This document shows positions 44,741 through 54,355 of a DNA stretch of 64,000 nt, piece by piece. This DNA comes from Desulfobacteraceae bacterium Eth-SRB1 (GTDB lineage Bacteria; Desulfobacterota; Desulfobacteria; Desulfobacterales; ETH-SRB1), in the NCBI GenBank assembly GCA_004193555.1, contig RPGP01000040.1, positions 687,127 to 751,126 on the forward strand, given 5' to 3'. The notes beneath the pieces are model-generated. The model was given only the letters and a program-made list of their open reading frames with translations. It ran no database searches and was not told the origin of the DNA. Position 1 is the first letter of the stretch. Every line of letters starts with the position of its first letter. The position numbers were made by a program, and so were the translations under genes.

Positions 44741-45859
44741 TCAACGCGGTGCCTGATACCCGCCAGGAACACCCTCTGGAGAAAGAACTATCTGCCATAC
44801 CTGATTCATCCTTGCACGAAAGGATCCGGCACAGGCCAAAAGATAAAATTTCCACATCCTGTAAAAACGTTCATCATAACTTTTTTTCAGAACATTCCAG
44901 TTCTCATGGAAATTTTTAAACCAGCACATAAGTGTCTTGTCGTAGTCAGCGCCAAAACTATGCCAGTCTTCAAGTACAAACAATCCATTGAAAGCATCGC
45001 ACAACTGTTTTGCAGACGGCAGCATTGAATCAGGAAAAATGTAACGATCAATCCATGGATCGGTGCTTGTAACCGAGCGGTTTCCACCTATAGTATGCAA
45101 CAGGAAGAGTCCATCTTTCTTAAGGCGTTTTTTAACTACACGCATAAATTCAGCGTAATTCTTGTAACCGACATGTTCGATCATGCCGACTGAAAGGACG
45201 CGGTCAAAGACTCCATCGAGGCTGCGGTAGTCTTGCAAGCGGATTTCAACCGGAAAGCCGTTGCAAAGCTCCTTCCCGAGCCGATACTGGTTGTCGGAAA
45301 CCGTTATGCCGACAACTTCAACCTTGTAGCGCCGTGCGGCAAACTTTGCGGTTCTGCTCCATCCGCAGCCGATATCCAGCACCCGCATGCCTGGTTTTAA
45401 ATCCAGTTTGCGGCAAATCAGATCCAGCTTGGCCTTCTGGGCTTCGTCGAGATTTGAAGCTTTTTCCCAGTAAGCGCAACTATAAATCATGCGCTTGTCT
45501 AACATGCAGCGGTACAGGTCGTTACCCATATCATAGTGGTGCCGCCCTATCCTGAAAGCACGGGAACGCCTTTGCATGTTGACTATTTTAGCCTTTACGG
45601 CTTCGAATAAATATGAAAGCGGTTTGATCTTTGCATCCAGCCCAGCCATAAAAACTTTATAAAAAAACTGGTCAAGACTGTAACAATCCCACCAGCCGTC
45701 CATATAGGATTCGCCGACACCCATCGAACCCTCGGCTAAAATTCTTGCATACAGCTTATCATCATGAACCTGGATATCCCAGGGACGGTCGCCATTGATT
45801 GTAACATCAGCAAAAGACAATAGCTCTTCAACTTTTGGGCGGAACTTATTTTGAGGCAT
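44741..45859 (-). CDS. cfa: Cyclopropane-fatty-acyl-phospholipid synthase
   Basis: The protein has 372 residues starting at ATG 45859 (MPQNKFRPKVEELLS). GGAGG inside the upstream ATGGAGG gives correct spacing for this ATG but not for the one at 45871. Motifs: GVGESYMDGWWDCYSLDQFF near residue 55, HYDMGNDLYRCMLDKRMIYS, SCAYWEKASNLDEAQ, SAM-binding VLDIGCGWS, and EHVGYKNYAEFM. The enzyme adds a methylene bridge to unsaturated acyl chains using S-adenosylmethionine, modifying membrane lipids under stress. Length fits E. coli Cfa. Confidence 0.93.
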   Translation of the reverse strand: MPQNKFRPKVEELLSFADVTINGDRPWDIQVHDDKLYARILAEGSMGVGESYMDGWWDCYSLDQFFYKVFMAGLDAKIKPLSYLFEAVKAKIVNMQRRSRAFRIGRHHYDMGNDLYRCMLDKRMIYSCAYWEKASNLDEAQKAKLDLICRKLDLKPGMRVLDIGCGWSRTAKFAARRYKVEVVGITVSDNQYRLGKELCNGFPVEIRLQDYRSLDGVFDRVLSVGMIEHVGYKNYAEFMRVVKKRLKKDGLFLLHTIGGNRSVTSTDPWIDRYIFPDSMLPSAKQLCDAFNGLFVLEDWHSFGADYDKTLMCWFKNFHENWNVLKKSYDERFYRMWKFYLLACAGSFRARMNQVWQIVLSPEGVPGGYQAPR

Positions 45860-45876
45860 GCCAACCTCCATGTAAC

Positions 45877-46104
45877 TTATTCTATGATCTTAAAATCCCA
45901 TATTTCATCCTTGTAAATATCTCGGAGTTTCCTTGAAGCCTGTTCCCGCGTTTTAGTCCTCCATATTAAAGGCAAATCATCGCCGGTCATAGTCATATTT
46001 CCTACTTCATATGTCCAGCCATCCTCTTTTTTTACAAGGGTCAATGAAATAATGCCGCTGTAATTTTTCCCTTTTGTTCTGACTTCAACTTTATTAATAA
46101 TCAT
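45877..46104 (-). CDS. Small protein of unknown function
   Basis: The protein has 75 residues, begins MIINKVEVRTKGKNYSGIIS and ends IWDFKIIE. Soluble, mixed charge, predicted beta then helix. It stands 18 bp upstream of the cfa start on the same strand, so it is likely co-transcribed. No family recognised. Confidence 0.6.
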   Translation of the reverse strand: MIINKVEVRTKGKNYSGIISLTLVKKEDGWTYEVGNMTMTGDDLPLIWRTKTREQASRKLRDIYKDEIWDFKIIE

Positions 46105-46188
46105 ATATTTCCCCTAAAGAAAAGACAACGTTAATCATTAAATCATCCATGCCACAGGAAGAAAGTTTTGAAAAACATCCCCTTGCGC

Positions 46189-46824
46189 TTAAATTGTAAT
46201 GACCTTCCCGGCGCCTCCTTCAATATATTTATCAGGATAAGATGTCTTGATTTTCTCTATGAATTGAGTGCAGTGGGTTGGGCAAATCTTTTTTAGATCA
46301 TCTATTAGATCAAACTCTTTGAATCCGTGCAATCCTCCAATGAGCATGCTGACCCTTCCATGCTTTGAAGCTGCTTTAAGTATTTCCCCAACACCCGGAT
46401 GGGAACATCCGGCAACCACGATAACATCCTTATCATGTTTTATGATAATAGACTGCTCAGCATTTTTCAGTTCGCCGGTAGAAAATATATTTTCATGAAG
46501 CATAAGAGGTTCTTTTACCTTTACCACCTCTTTTGCTTTCCCCGGTTCAGGGCAGGAATAAGGGATATAAACCCTTGCTTTGTTGATTTCAAGAAAAGCG
46601 GGAAGTCCGCCGATATGATCCCAGTGCTCATGTGAAATAAAAATTTCATCAATAATTAAAGGATCTATATTGAGTTTATTCATATTTTCAAGCAGAATAT
46701 CGCCTTTTGCGCCTGTATCAAAAAGAATTTTCCTGTCAAACACCTCTATCAGGCAGGAAAATCCCCAGTCACCTGCAAGTTTTTTATTAAATGCTTCATT
46801 ATCATATATAATGGTTATCTTCAT
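46189..46824 (-). CDS. MBL-fold metallohydrolase
   Basis: The protein has 211 residues from ATG 46824 (MKITIIYDNEAF), whose GGAGG site contains the stop of gpmI; a start at 46836 is less well spaced. Metal motif HEHWDHIGGLP (about residue 68) and a late VAGCSHPGVGEIL give the binuclear zinc site, with GGLHGF and CTQF near the end. This pattern is common in 7,8-dihydropterin-6-methyl-4-(beta-D-ribofuranosyl)-aminobenzene 5'-phosphate synthase-like proteins of methanogens and sulfate reducers. The substrate is unknown. Confidence 0.88.
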   Translation of the reverse strand: MKITIIYDNEAFNKKLAGDWGFSCLIEVFDRKILFDTGAKGDILLENMNKLNIDPLIIDEIFISHEHWDHIGGLPAFLEINKARVYIPYSCPEPGKAKEVVKVKEPLMLHENIFSTGELKNAEQSIIIKHDKDVIVVAGCSHPGVGEILKAASKHGRVSMLIGGLHGFKEFDLIDDLKKICPTHCTQFIEKIKTSYPDKYIEGGAGKVITI

Positions 46825-46825
46825 C

Positions 46826-48373
46826 TTATCCTCCAAGCAAAGATTTTCCGGTCATTCCTTCTGATTTATCTATGCCCATAATATGAAGAATGGTCGGCGC
46901 AATATCTGCTAAAATACCTGTTTTTAAGCTAACATGCTTTTGCTTTTCATCAATTAGAATAAAGGGAACAGGATTAAGTGAGTGGGCTGTATGAATATGC
47001 CCATGTTCATCTATCATCTCTTCGGCATTTCCGTGATCTGCTGTAATCAAAACAACGCCGCCCATGGCCTGAATTTCCGCAACAATTTTTTCTACACACC
47101 CGTCAACCACTTCGCACGCCCTGATTGCAGCATCAATAATCCCTGTATGGCCTACCATGTCCAGGTTCGCGAAATTTAAAACCATCAGATCATAAACATT
47201 TGATTGAAGCCTTGAAAGTACCTCCTCTGTCACCAGAAAAGCGCTCATTTCCGGCTTCAGGTCATAAGTCGGAACCTCGCGTGGCGACGGGATAAGGCAT
47301 CGATCTTCAAGGGGGAAAGGCTTTTCTTCCCCACCGTTAAAAAAGTAAGTTACATGGGCGTATTTTTCTGTCTCTGCTATTCTAAGCTGTCTTAACCCTT
47401 TTTTGCTTATTACCTCGCCGAGGATGTCATCTATATGAACAGGGGGGAAAGCCAGAGGCAGGGTAAAAACTTCATCATACAGAGTCATGCAGACAAATTC
47501 ACACAGTTTTGGGAAGCCATTCCTTTCAAAGGAATCAAAAACCGGGTCGGTAAAAACATGCGTTATCTCCCTTGCGCGATCAGCTCGAAAATTAAAAAAA
47601 ATAATCCCATCTCCATCTTTAACAACCCCTGTGGCTTTTTCATCTTTTCCTGTTATTACTGTCGGGAGAATGAATTCATCTGTTTCATCCCGTATATATG
47701 CTTTTTTTACCGCTTCTACAGGATTCTTCTCCCTTATCCCTTCACCCAGCGCATACAGACGAAAAGCCTTTTCTACACGTTCCCATCTGTTATCTCGATC
47801 CATTGCATAGAACCGACCGCAAACAGTTGCAATAGCGCCCAGGCCGATCTTATCGATATATTCCTGCAAGTCCTGCAGGTATCCTGCGCCGCTGTCGGAG
47901 AGTGTGTCACGGCCATCTGTTATCGCATGCACATAAACCCTGGTAAGTCCTTTATTCTTAGCAAGATCAAGAAGGGCAAACAGATGATTTATATGGCTGT
48001 GCACACCGCCGTCCGACAAAAGCCCAATTAGATGGAGCGCCGAATTATTATCCCCTACTTTGGATATTACCGAATTCAGCGCATTATTTTCAGCAAATGA
48101 ACCATCACGGATAGCCATATTTATTCTAAGCAAATCCTGATAGACTATCCTGCCTGCGCCTATGTTAAGATGCCCCACCTCGGAATTGCCCATGAACCCT
48201 TTTGGAAGCCCGACTGCTTCACCGGAACACAGAAGCCTTGTGCTGGAATATTCTTTCTTGAGCCTGTCAAGGCAGGGAGTCCTGGCAAGATAAACAGCAT
48301 TACCATCACCATCAGGGCCGATCCCCCATCCATCCAGAATCATCAACATGCACGGTCTGTTATTCTTTATCAT
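46826..48373 (-). CDS. gpmI: 2,3-bisphosphoglycerate-independent phosphoglycerate mutase
   Basis: The protein has 515 residues, standard length. Motifs: LMILDGWGIGPDGDGNAVYL near the start with the first metal Asp, catalytic Ser in FMGNSEVGHLNIGAGR (about residue 62), HAITDGRDTLSDSG, GRFYAMDRDNRWER, NFRADRAREIT, and metal motif ITADHGNAEEM with HTAHSLNPVPFI. It interconverts 3- and 2-phosphoglycerate using manganese. It follows rsfS by 53 bp and overlaps the start of the MBL gene by its stop region. Confidence 0.96.
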   Translation of the reverse strand: MIKNNRPCMLMILDGWGIGPDGDGNAVYLARTPCLDRLKKEYSSTRLLCSGEAVGLPKGFMGNSEVGHLNIGAGRIVYQDLLRINMAIRDGSFAENNALNSVISKVGDNNSALHLIGLLSDGGVHSHINHLFALLDLAKNKGLTRVYVHAITDGRDTLSDSGAGYLQDLQEYIDKIGLGAIATVCGRFYAMDRDNRWERVEKAFRLYALGEGIREKNPVEAVKKAYIRDETDEFILPTVITGKDEKATGVVKDGDGIIFFNFRADRAREITHVFTDPVFDSFERNGFPKLCEFVCMTLYDEVFTLPLAFPPVHIDDILGEVISKKGLRQLRIAETEKYAHVTYFFNGGEEKPFPLEDRCLIPSPREVPTYDLKPEMSAFLVTEEVLSRLQSNVYDLMVLNFANLDMVGHTGIIDAAIRACEVVDGCVEKIVAEIQAMGGVVLITADHGNAEEMIDEHGHIHTAHSLNPVPFILIDEKQKHVSLKTGILADIAPTILHIMGIDKSEGMTGKSLLGG

Positions 48374-48425
48374 ATGGCTTTGCTTCCAATCCTCTTATTA
48401 ATCGGAACTTCACAAACTCATTTTA

Positions 48426-48800
48426 CTACGGAGCAAATGAATTCACCATGCTCTTGGTTGTTATCCGTTTTGCATCAACCCAAAGCCCCTCAAGATTATA
48501 GAAATTACGAACAGGTTCATAAAATACATGTATAATAACATGACCATAGTCTAACAAAACCCAGTGCCCTTCCTTGAGCCCCTCTACACTTAACGGTCTT
48601 ATTCCATGCTCTTTTTTAAGATCCAGCTGAATATATTCCGCAATTGCGGTAACCTGCCGGTTTGAACGCCCGCTGCAAATGATAAAAACATCCGCTACTG
48701 AGGTTAATCCCCGGACATCAAGTATAACAGGATTGATTGCTTTTTTGCTCAGGACTGCCTGGACATATAAATCAAGAGATGGATCAAGATCGTCGGTCAT
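48426..48800 (-). CDS. rsfS: Ribosomal silencing factor RsfS
   Basis: The protein has 124 residues. Motifs: NPVILDVRGLTSVADVFIIC, SGRSNRQVTAIAEYIQ, and DYGHVIIHVFYEPVRNFYNL. RsfS binds ribosomal protein L14 and blocks subunit joining when nutrients are scarce. It overlaps nadD by 4 bp, a near-universal bacterial pairing. Confidence 0.93.
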   Translation of the reverse strand: MTDDLDPSLDLYVQAVLSKKAINPVILDVRGLTSVADVFIICSGRSNRQVTAIAEYIQLDLKKEHGIRPLSVEGLKEGHWVLLDYGHVIIHVFYEPVRNFYNLEGLWVDAKRITTKSMVNSFAP

Positions 48801-49474
48801 AGATAAAGCCCTTTGGTTTTTATTAAATCATCTACCTTTTCAGGCACAAACAAACGGATTGACCTGCCCTGGCTGATAAGTCTGCGGATCCTGGTTGATG
48901 AAATATTTAGCGGATTTACATCAAAGAAAAAAACCGGTTTTCTTTCGTTATTTACATAACATGATTCTGAATCGGAATATTTATAATTTAATGATATCCT
49001 GTTTTGAAGATAATTTTCAAGGGATTTCCGCATTATTGATATATCATTTTGTTTTGCAGGGAAACGGGTAATCACGATAAAGGAAGTAAGCAGGAAAAGA
49101 TCCATATAAGATTTCCATGTATCTATTTCAAGGAAAGCATCAAGCCCCAGGATAAAATAGATCCGGCTGTCTTCCGGCAATATGGACTTAAAATGAAGAA
49201 CAGTATCAATAGTATATGAAGGCCCTGAACGTTTCAGCTCAACATCGGAAATAACAACCGATTCCATAATGTCCGGACTGTTTAAAACAGCAAGACGTAT
49301 CATTTCAATACGGTCTTTTGCATCAACAACACCGTCTTGCTTTTTGTGAGGTGGAATAGCAGAAGGGATAATATAGCTTTTATCCAGGGCAAACCTTTTT
49401 TGCACCTCATAAACAGCCTTAAGGTGTCCGTTGTGAACCGGATTAAAAGTGCCGCCAAACAGTCCTATACGCAT
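48797..49474 (-). CDS. nadD: Nicotinate-nucleotide adenylyltransferase
   Basis: The protein has 225 residues. The nucleotidyltransferase motif GLFGGTFNPVHNGHLKAV at the N-terminus and ISSTRIRRLISQGRSI near the end are diagnostic. IYFILGLDAFLEIDTW is also typical. It makes nicotinic acid adenine dinucleotide from NaMN and ATP in NAD synthesis. A MITE (49501-49796) ends 27 bp upstream of its ATG and separates it from proA. Confidence 0.94.
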   Translation of the reverse strand: MRIGLFGGTFNPVHNGHLKAVYEVQKRFALDKSYIIPSAIPPHKKQDGVVDAKDRIEMIRLAVLNSPDIMESVVISDVELKRSGPSYTIDTVLHFKSILPEDSRIYFILGLDAFLEIDTWKSYMDLFLLTSFIVITRFPAKQNDISIMRKSLENYLQNRISLNYKYSDSESCYVNNERKPVFFFDVNPLNISSTRIRRLISQGRSIRLFVPEKVDDLIKTKGLYL

Positions 49475-49500
49475 TGCCCATCGCCTGTTTCAATATAATC

Positions 49501-49796
49501 ACTCAAGTTTCGCACCCTTGATTTCTATCAATATCAAGACGGTAAGGGTTGAAAATAACATTTTTACAGCGAAATCATTTGCTTATATTTTGTAAACAAC
49601 ATCCTGTGCAACATAAATTACGATCAGGCGCAAAGGAGATATAACTTATTGAATTTAATAAAGCGCCAGGCATCAATTTTATATTTATTGATTGGCGCCG
49701 TTGTAAAAACCACAGGCAGTATATTTCGCTCTAAAATTTATTTTTAGCCCTTACCGTCTAACGCTTTGGCTAAATTAAAGGGTGCGAAACTTGAGT
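49501..49796. mobile_element. 296-bp MITE with 19-bp perfect terminal inverted repeats and 4-bp target duplication
   Basis: The left end is ACTCAAGTTTCGCACCCTT (49501-49519); its exact complement ends the element (49778-49796). AATC flanks both sides (49497-49500 and 49797-49800). Sub-terminal arms (49538-49575 and 49722-49758) pair again: GACGGTAAGGGTTGAAAATA against the complement GACGGTAAGGGCTAAAAATA. There is no transposase gene inside; the longest frame is about 32 codons. A partial second end, ACTCAAGTTTCGTACC, starts at 49802. Confidence 0.9.
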
Positions 49797-49863
49797 AATC
49801 AACTCAAGTTTCGTACCATTCCTTAACCCAGAACCTTGAACCTCTGAACCCATGAACCTTTAC

Positions 49864-51120
49864 TTATGGCCTTATCTGCCCATCCCCGAACACCACAAAC
49901 TTGGTGGTTGTGAGCTCCTCTAATCCCATTGGCCCGAAAGCATGCAATTTAGAAGTGCTTATGCCGATTTCGGCTCCCAAGCCAAGCTCCCCGCCATCAT
50001 TAAACCGTGTTGAAGCATTAACCAGCACAACCGAAGAATCGACTTCGCGTATAAAACGCCTGGCCCTCTCATAGTCTGATGTAACGATGACTTCCGTATG
50101 GCTGGAACCGTACCTTGCCATGTGTGCGATGGCCTGTTCCATATCCTCCACTACCTTTACAGCAATAACAAGATCCAGATATTCGGCCGGCCAGTCCTCT
50201 TCCGCCGCCTTTATTGCTTCCGGCAGAATACGGCATGTTTCAGGGCAGCCCCTGATTTCAACCCCCGCCTTAACAAATCGTTTTTCCATGACCGGCAAAA
50301 ACTCCCGGGCCACTGATTTGTGAACAAGCATTGTCTCCATGGCATTGCATACACCGGGACGCTGAACCTTTGCATTAAAACAGATCTCTTCAGCCATAAA
50401 CAGATCCGCGCTATCATCAACATACACATGGCATACGCCCTTATAATGTTTTAATACAGGTATTTTTGAATTTTCCACTACAAAACGGATCAAACCCTCG
50501 CCGCCCCGCGGTATAATAAGATCAATAAATTCTTCCTGCTCTAAAAGCGCTTTGACAGCCGCCCTGTCCCTGACCGGCACAACATTGACCGCAGCCACCG
50601 GAAGACCGCTTTCAACAAGCGCATGGCCTATAATTCCGGCTAATGCCTGATTAGAATGGAGCGACTCGGAACCGCCGCGAAGTATAACCGCATTTCCTGC
50701 TTTCAGGCAAAGGCCGGCGGCATCTACGGTAACGTTTGGCCTTGATTCATAAATTATGCCGATAACGCCAAGAGGTATGCGCATACGCGCCACCTGCAAG
50801 CCGTTGGGCCTTATCCATGTTTTGCTCATAGAGCCGACAGGGTCGTCAAGCTGCGCCACTTCCCTCAGACCATCAGCCATAGATTTTATAGTCGAATCAG
50901 ATACAGTGAGCCGGTCAATCATTGCATTTGAAAGCCCCATCTCCTTTGCGCGTAAAAGATCCTTATTGTTTTCTTCTTTTATATATGAAGCCTGTTTTTC
51001 AATTTTACCGGCAAGCCCGATAAGAACTCCGTTTTTTATAACCGACGGGCATTTTGCCATCTCTATTGAAGCGGATCGTGCGGCTTTTGCCATTTCCAGA
51101 ATCGTTGATTCAACAGACAT
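49864..51120 (-). CDS. proA: Glutamate-5-semialdehyde dehydrogenase (gamma-glutamyl phosphate reductase)
   Basis: The protein has 418 residues, standard. The ATG has an AAGGAGG site. Motifs: [52 protein letters not shown], catalytic Cys in [15 protein letters not shown], and [40 protein letters not shown]. It reduces gamma-glutamyl phosphate with NADPH in proline synthesis. It follows proB by 143 bp; the gap has a CACGAAGAACACGAAG repeat word. Confidence 0.96.
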   Translation of the reverse strand: MSVESTILEMAKAARSASIEMAKCPSVIKNGVLIGLAGKIEKQASYIKEENNKDLLRAKEMGLSNAMIDRLTVSDSTIKSMADGLREVAQLDDPVGSMSKTWIRPNGLQVARMRIPLGVIGIIYESRPNVTVDAAGLCLKAGNAVILRGGSESLHSNQALAGIIGHALVESGLPVAAVNVVPVRDRAAVKALLEQEEFIDLIIPRGGEGLIRFVVENSKIPVLKHYKGVCHVYVDDSADLFMAEEICFNAKVQRPGVCNAMETMLVHKSVAREFLPVMEKRFVKAGVEIRGCPETCRILPEAIKAAEEDWPAEYLDLVIAVKVVEDMEQAIAHMARYGSSHTEVIVTSDYERARRFIREVDSSVVLVNASTRFNDGGELGLGAEIGISTSKLHAFGPMGLEELTTTKFVVFGDGQIRP

Positions 51121-51263
51121 TTTTCCTCCTTAAAATATCTTTTTTTACCACGAAGAACACGAAGAAATTATAAAAATATTAATTCTGGTGAACTCATAAA
51201 AAGTTTAAAAAGCACTTTTCCCTAACAGTCTTCAGCCTTCAGCCTATCCACCTGAGTAGTTTA

Positions 51264-52400
51264 TCAATCATAATATGTAATAGCGAGGTTGTCTCTATGT
51301 ATAACTTCATCATAAGGCTTATATCCAAGACACCCCTTAATTTTGCCTGATCTGAGCCCCATAATCTTACGTATATCGGCCGCGCTGTAGTTGACAAGGC
51401 CTGTCCCCAGTGTCCTGCTATCATCCTTTTTAAATTCTACAGGCGCTCCGACACTAAATTCACCTTCCACACCAATAATACCGCCTGGAAGAAGACTTTT
51501 GCCTTTTTTAAGTATTGCGGATGCTGCGCCGCTATCAATTTTTATAACACCCCTGGATTTTAAACTATAAGCGATCCAGCATTTACGTCCTGCAAGCTTT
51601 TTCTTTTTCGGAACAAAAAAGGTTCCATTCTCTTTTCCGGAAAAAATTTTTTTCAAAATATCAGGTTTTGCACCACCGGCAATTACCATGGGTATCCCTG
51701 CTGCAGTGAGCTTTTTGGCAGCATTTATCTTTGTAATCATTCCCCCGGTTCCGAGGGCGCCTGGAATATCGCTCGCGAGCTTTTCAATGCTCTTTTTTAT
51801 TATTGATACAACCGGAATCAGCTCTGCATCAGGATTGCTGCGAGGATCTCTATTATAAAGCCCGTCAATATCGGTAAGATTGATTAAAATATCGGCATCC
51901 ATCAGCATTGTAATCATGGCGGCAAGATTGTCATTATCACCGAATTTAATCTCCTCCACCGCTATGGTATCGTTTTCGTTAATAATCGGAACAATCTGCC
52001 ATGACAACAATGTGCTTAAAGTGTTTCGAGCATTTAAGTATCTTTTTCGGCTGCTGAGATCTTCGCTGGTCAGCAAAATCTGAGCCACCTTTTTCCCATA
52101 TCCGGCAAATGCCTTTTCATACTCCATGATAAGTCCAGCCTGACCAACAGCGGCAATTGCCTGCCTTTTGGGAATTTCATCCGGCCTTTTGGAAAGGCCG
52201 ACTTTTCCTATCCCTGATGCCATAGCTCCGGATGAAACAAGGATAACCTCCATTCCTCCATCAATAAGACAACAAATCTGCCTGCTGATAGACCTGACAA
52301 CTTTCAGGTTCAACCTGTTATCTTCGGTGAGAACTCCGCTGCCGATTTTAACTACAACACGTCTTGCGCAATCAAAACATGATTTTCTGATTTTATTCAT
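51264..52400 (-). CDS. proB: Glutamate 5-kinase
   Basis: The protein has 378 residues. The amino-acid kinase domain shows VVKIGSGVLTED, VSSGAMASGIGKVGLSKRP, QILLTSEDL, NENDTIAVEEIKFGDNDNLA, LTDIDGLYNRDPR, and GTGGMITKINAAKKLTAAG. The C-terminal PUA domain (about 280-365) is present, as in E. coli ProB. It makes gamma-glutamyl phosphate, the first step of proline synthesis, and is usually feedback-inhibited by proline. The start overlaps obgE by 8 bp. Confidence 0.95.
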   Translation of the reverse strand: MNKIRKSCFDCARRVVVKIGSGVLTEDNRLNLKVVRSISRQICCLIDGGMEVILVSSGAMASGIGKVGLSKRPDEIPKRQAIAAVGQAGLIMEYEKAFAGYGKKVAQILLTSEDLSSRKRYLNARNTLSTLLSWQIVPIINENDTIAVEEIKFGDNDNLAAMITMLMDADILINLTDIDGLYNRDPRSNPDAELIPVVSIIKKSIEKLASDIPGALGTGGMITKINAAKKLTAAGIPMVIAGGAKPDILKKIFSGKENGTFFVPKKKKLAGRKCWIAYSLKSRGVIKIDSGAASAILKKGKSLLPGGIIGVEGEFSVGAPVEFKKDDSRTLGTGLVNYSAADIRKIMGLRSGKIKGCLGYKPYDEVIHRDNLAITYYD

Positions 52401-53409
52401 AGGTTTTATCTAATATTTCAAGTATCCGTAATATTAAATGGTCAACCCCTTTTCCGGTAATGGCGGAAATTAACTCTATCTTCTTTCCCTTTGCAGCGGA
52501 TTGAAAAACATCTGCCGCTTCTTTGGCGCCTGGAATATCAAGCTTATTTAATACAACAATCTGAGGCTTTTTTGCAAGATTCTTGCTGTATAGCGCCAGT
52601 TCCATGTTTATAGTATTATAAACATCAAGGGGATGGTTGGTGTCAATAGATGATATATCGATAAGATGAATAAGGATTCGGGTTCGCTCTATATGTTTTA
52701 GAAATCTTATACCAAGCCCGGCTCCTTTATGCGCCCCGGATATCAATCCTGGTATATCAGCGACTACAAAAGGTTCTCCCCGAAAAGGCTCTTTAAGCCC
52801 TGTTTGAACTACGCCTAAGTTGGGTGTAAGTGTTGTAAAGGGGTACCCGGCTATTTTGGGTCGCGCTGAAGAAATTACGCTGATAAGGGTGGATTTTCCT
52901 GCGTTTGGAAGGCCGATAATGCCTGCATCCGCAAGGAGTTTAAGTTCTATTTTCAGAGTCAGTGTTTCGCCAGGTTCACCCGGCTGGGCAAACCGTGGAC
53001 TGCGGTTTTTTGACGATTTAAAACGTGTATTTCCCTGGCCGCCTCTGCCGCCTTTTGCTGTTATAAAGGTTTCGCCGGGTTTAACAAAATCTTTTATCAG
53101 ATAACCGGTTCCGGCATTAAAGACCAGGGTACCAATGGGAATTTCTATTCTAAGTTCTTCACCGTTCTTACCCGCTTTTTTTTTGCCCTGTCCGCCGGCG
53201 CCGTTTTTAGCTTTCAGAATATTCTTGTATCGAAACTGATACAGAGTGCGTCTTCGTGATGTTGCAACAAAAACAACATCACCGCCTTTGCCCCCGTCTC
53301 CTCCATCCGGTCCTCCGCGGGGTATAAATTTCTCACGTCTGAAACTTACACATCCGCGACCTCCATCCCCGGACTGAACAGTGATAATCGCTTCGTCAAT
53401 GAATTTCAC
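52393..53409 (-). CDS. obgE: GTPase ObgE/CgtA
   Basis: The protein has 338 residues. The glycine-rich Obg fold is at 1-158 ([30 protein letters not shown]). G-domain motifs: G1 GLPNAGKST (about 166), G3 DIPGLI, G4 NKLDIP, G5 SAITGKG. It has no long C-terminal extension. Obg acts in 50S assembly and stress control. The rplU-rpmA-obgE order is conserved in most bacteria. Its start overlaps the stop of rpmA by 4 bp. Confidence 0.96.
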   Translation of the reverse strand: MKFIDEAIITVQSGDGGRGCVSFRREKFIPRGGPDGGDGGKGGDVVFVATSRRRTLYQFRYKNILKAKNGAGGQGKKKAGKNGEELRIEIPIGTLVFNAGTGYLIKDFVKPGETFITAKGGRGGQGNTRFKSSKNRSPRFAQPGEPGETLTLKIELKLLADAGIIGLPNAGKSTLISVISSARPKIAGYPFTTLTPNLGVVQTGLKEPFRGEPFVVADIPGLISGAHKGAGLGIRFLKHIERTRILIHLIDISSIDTNHPLDVYNTINMELALYSKNLAKKPQIVVLNKLDIPGAKEAADVFQSAAKGKKIELISAITGKGVDHLILRILEILDKTYE

Positions 53410-53660
53410 TCTGCATAAACACTTACTTTCTTGCGCGAACGGCCCATTCGTTCATAAGCAACAATCCCGTCAACAGTGGCAAACAATGTATAATCCCGAC
53501 CCATTCCAACATTATCCCCTGGATGAATCTTTGTCCCGAGCTGGCGAACCAGTATATTGCCGGACCTTACCTTTTCTCCGCCATATCGTTTAACACCACG
53601 CCTTTGCCCGTTGCTGTCGCGACCGTTTTTTGAGCTGCCGCCGGCTTTTTTATGTGCCAT
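53406..53660 (-). CDS. rpmA: 50S ribosomal protein L27
   Basis: The protein has 84 residues from ATG 53660 ([20 protein letters not shown]), preceded by GGAAGTGG; a start at 53678 would add 6 residues outside the family pattern. [20 protein letters not shown] is typical. The N-terminal AHKKAGGS tail reaches the peptidyl transferase centre. There is no Firmicutes-type N-terminal prosequence. Confidence 0.97.
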   Translation of the reverse strand: MAHKKAGGSSKNGRDSNGQRRGVKRYGGEKVRSGNILVRQLGTKIHPGDNVGMGRDYTLFATVDGIVAYERMGRSRKKVSVYAE

Positions 53661-53702
53661 TATTCCACTTCCTTGCAAATAAAAATATATTTAAAAATTA
53701 TA

Positions 53703-53841
53703 CCTGATAAACTCCTAAAAAGTCGATTTTTCACCACAGAGTCCACGGAGAACACAGAGGCTGTCCTGCCATTTTAAATAATTATCTCCGTGTTCTCAGT
53801 GCGCTCTGTGGTAAATTCATTTTTTTATGACGCCATCAGGT
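53703..53841. repeat. Inverted-repeat element between rplU and rpmA
   Basis: The ends CTGATAAACTCCTAAAAA and TTTTTATGACGCCATCAG are imperfect complements. Inside, ACCACAGAGTCCACGGAGAA (53733) pairs with TTCTCAGTGCGCTCTGTGGT (ending 53812). The right end includes the last codon and TGA stop of rplU (53836-53838). The transcript can form a long hairpin between the two ribosomal genes. Confidence 0.75.
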
Positions 53842-54147
53842 TTCAATACTGTCGATTTTGATTGCGGTAAACTGCTGACGATGCCCCTGCTTCCGTCGGT
53901 ATCCCTTCCGTTTTTTGTACTTGAAAACAATGATTTTTTTAGCTTTGCCCTGCTCAACTATGTGCCCTCGAACAACAATATTATCCAGAACAGGCCTGCC
54001 GATACTTACATTCTCACCATCTGAAAACATGAGCACCCTGTCAAAAGAAACAGGGGCTCCAGGCTCTCCTGAAATTTTTTCTACTCTTAAAATTTCCCCT
54101 TCCTGAATTTTATATTGTTTCCCGCCAGAAGCAATTATAGCGTACAT
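53836..54147 (-). CDS. rplU: 50S ribosomal protein L21
   Basis: The protein has 103 residues. YAIIASGGKQYKIQEGEILR opens the chain and KYKKRKGYRRKQGHRQQFTA is the conserved C-terminal RNA-binding motif. It is the first gene of the rplU-rpmA-obgE-proB-proA run. The stop lies in the end of an inverted-repeat element. Confidence 0.97.
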   Translation of the reverse strand: MYAIIASGGKQYKIQEGEILRVEKISGEPGAPVSFDRVLMFSDGENVSIGRPVLDNIVVRGHIVEQGKAKKIIVFKYKKRKGYRRKQGHRQQFTAIKIDSIET

Positions 54148-54234
54148 TTTATTTAACTCTCCGTTTTTTATACAAAATTTAACCTTTTTGAGGCCATCCA
54201 GATAATTATCAAATCTGCTGTTTTAAAAAGAATT

Positions 54235-54262
54235 ATGTTAATATATATTCATTATTTGTCAA
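54235..54262 (-). promoter_or_regulatory. Sigma-70-like promoter for rplU
   Basis: TTGACA (54262-54257), 16-bp spacer, TAACAT (54240-54235). The start would be near 54228, about 80 nt before the rplU ATG. Exact -35, weaker -10. Confidence 0.5.
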
Positions 54263-54287
54263 GCTAAATTTGTATTTATGTTTTAAT

Positions 54288-54316
54288 TTGACATAAAAGC
54301 ACAAATCATATTTTAT
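54288..54316 (+). promoter_or_regulatory. Sigma-70-like promoter for fdhD
   Basis: TTGACA (54288-54293), 17-bp spacer, TTTTAT (54311-54316). Start near 54323, about 33 nt before the TTG start at 54356. It diverges from the rplU promoter. Confidence 0.5.
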
Positions 54317-54355
54317 TGTGATGATTACGAAAAATAAAGAAAAAAGGAGGTCTAA

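Noticed and set aside
49680-49745. 32-codon frame inside the MITE starting with a TTG
   Set aside because: Too short and not like any transposase fragment, despite an AAAGGAGA word upstream.
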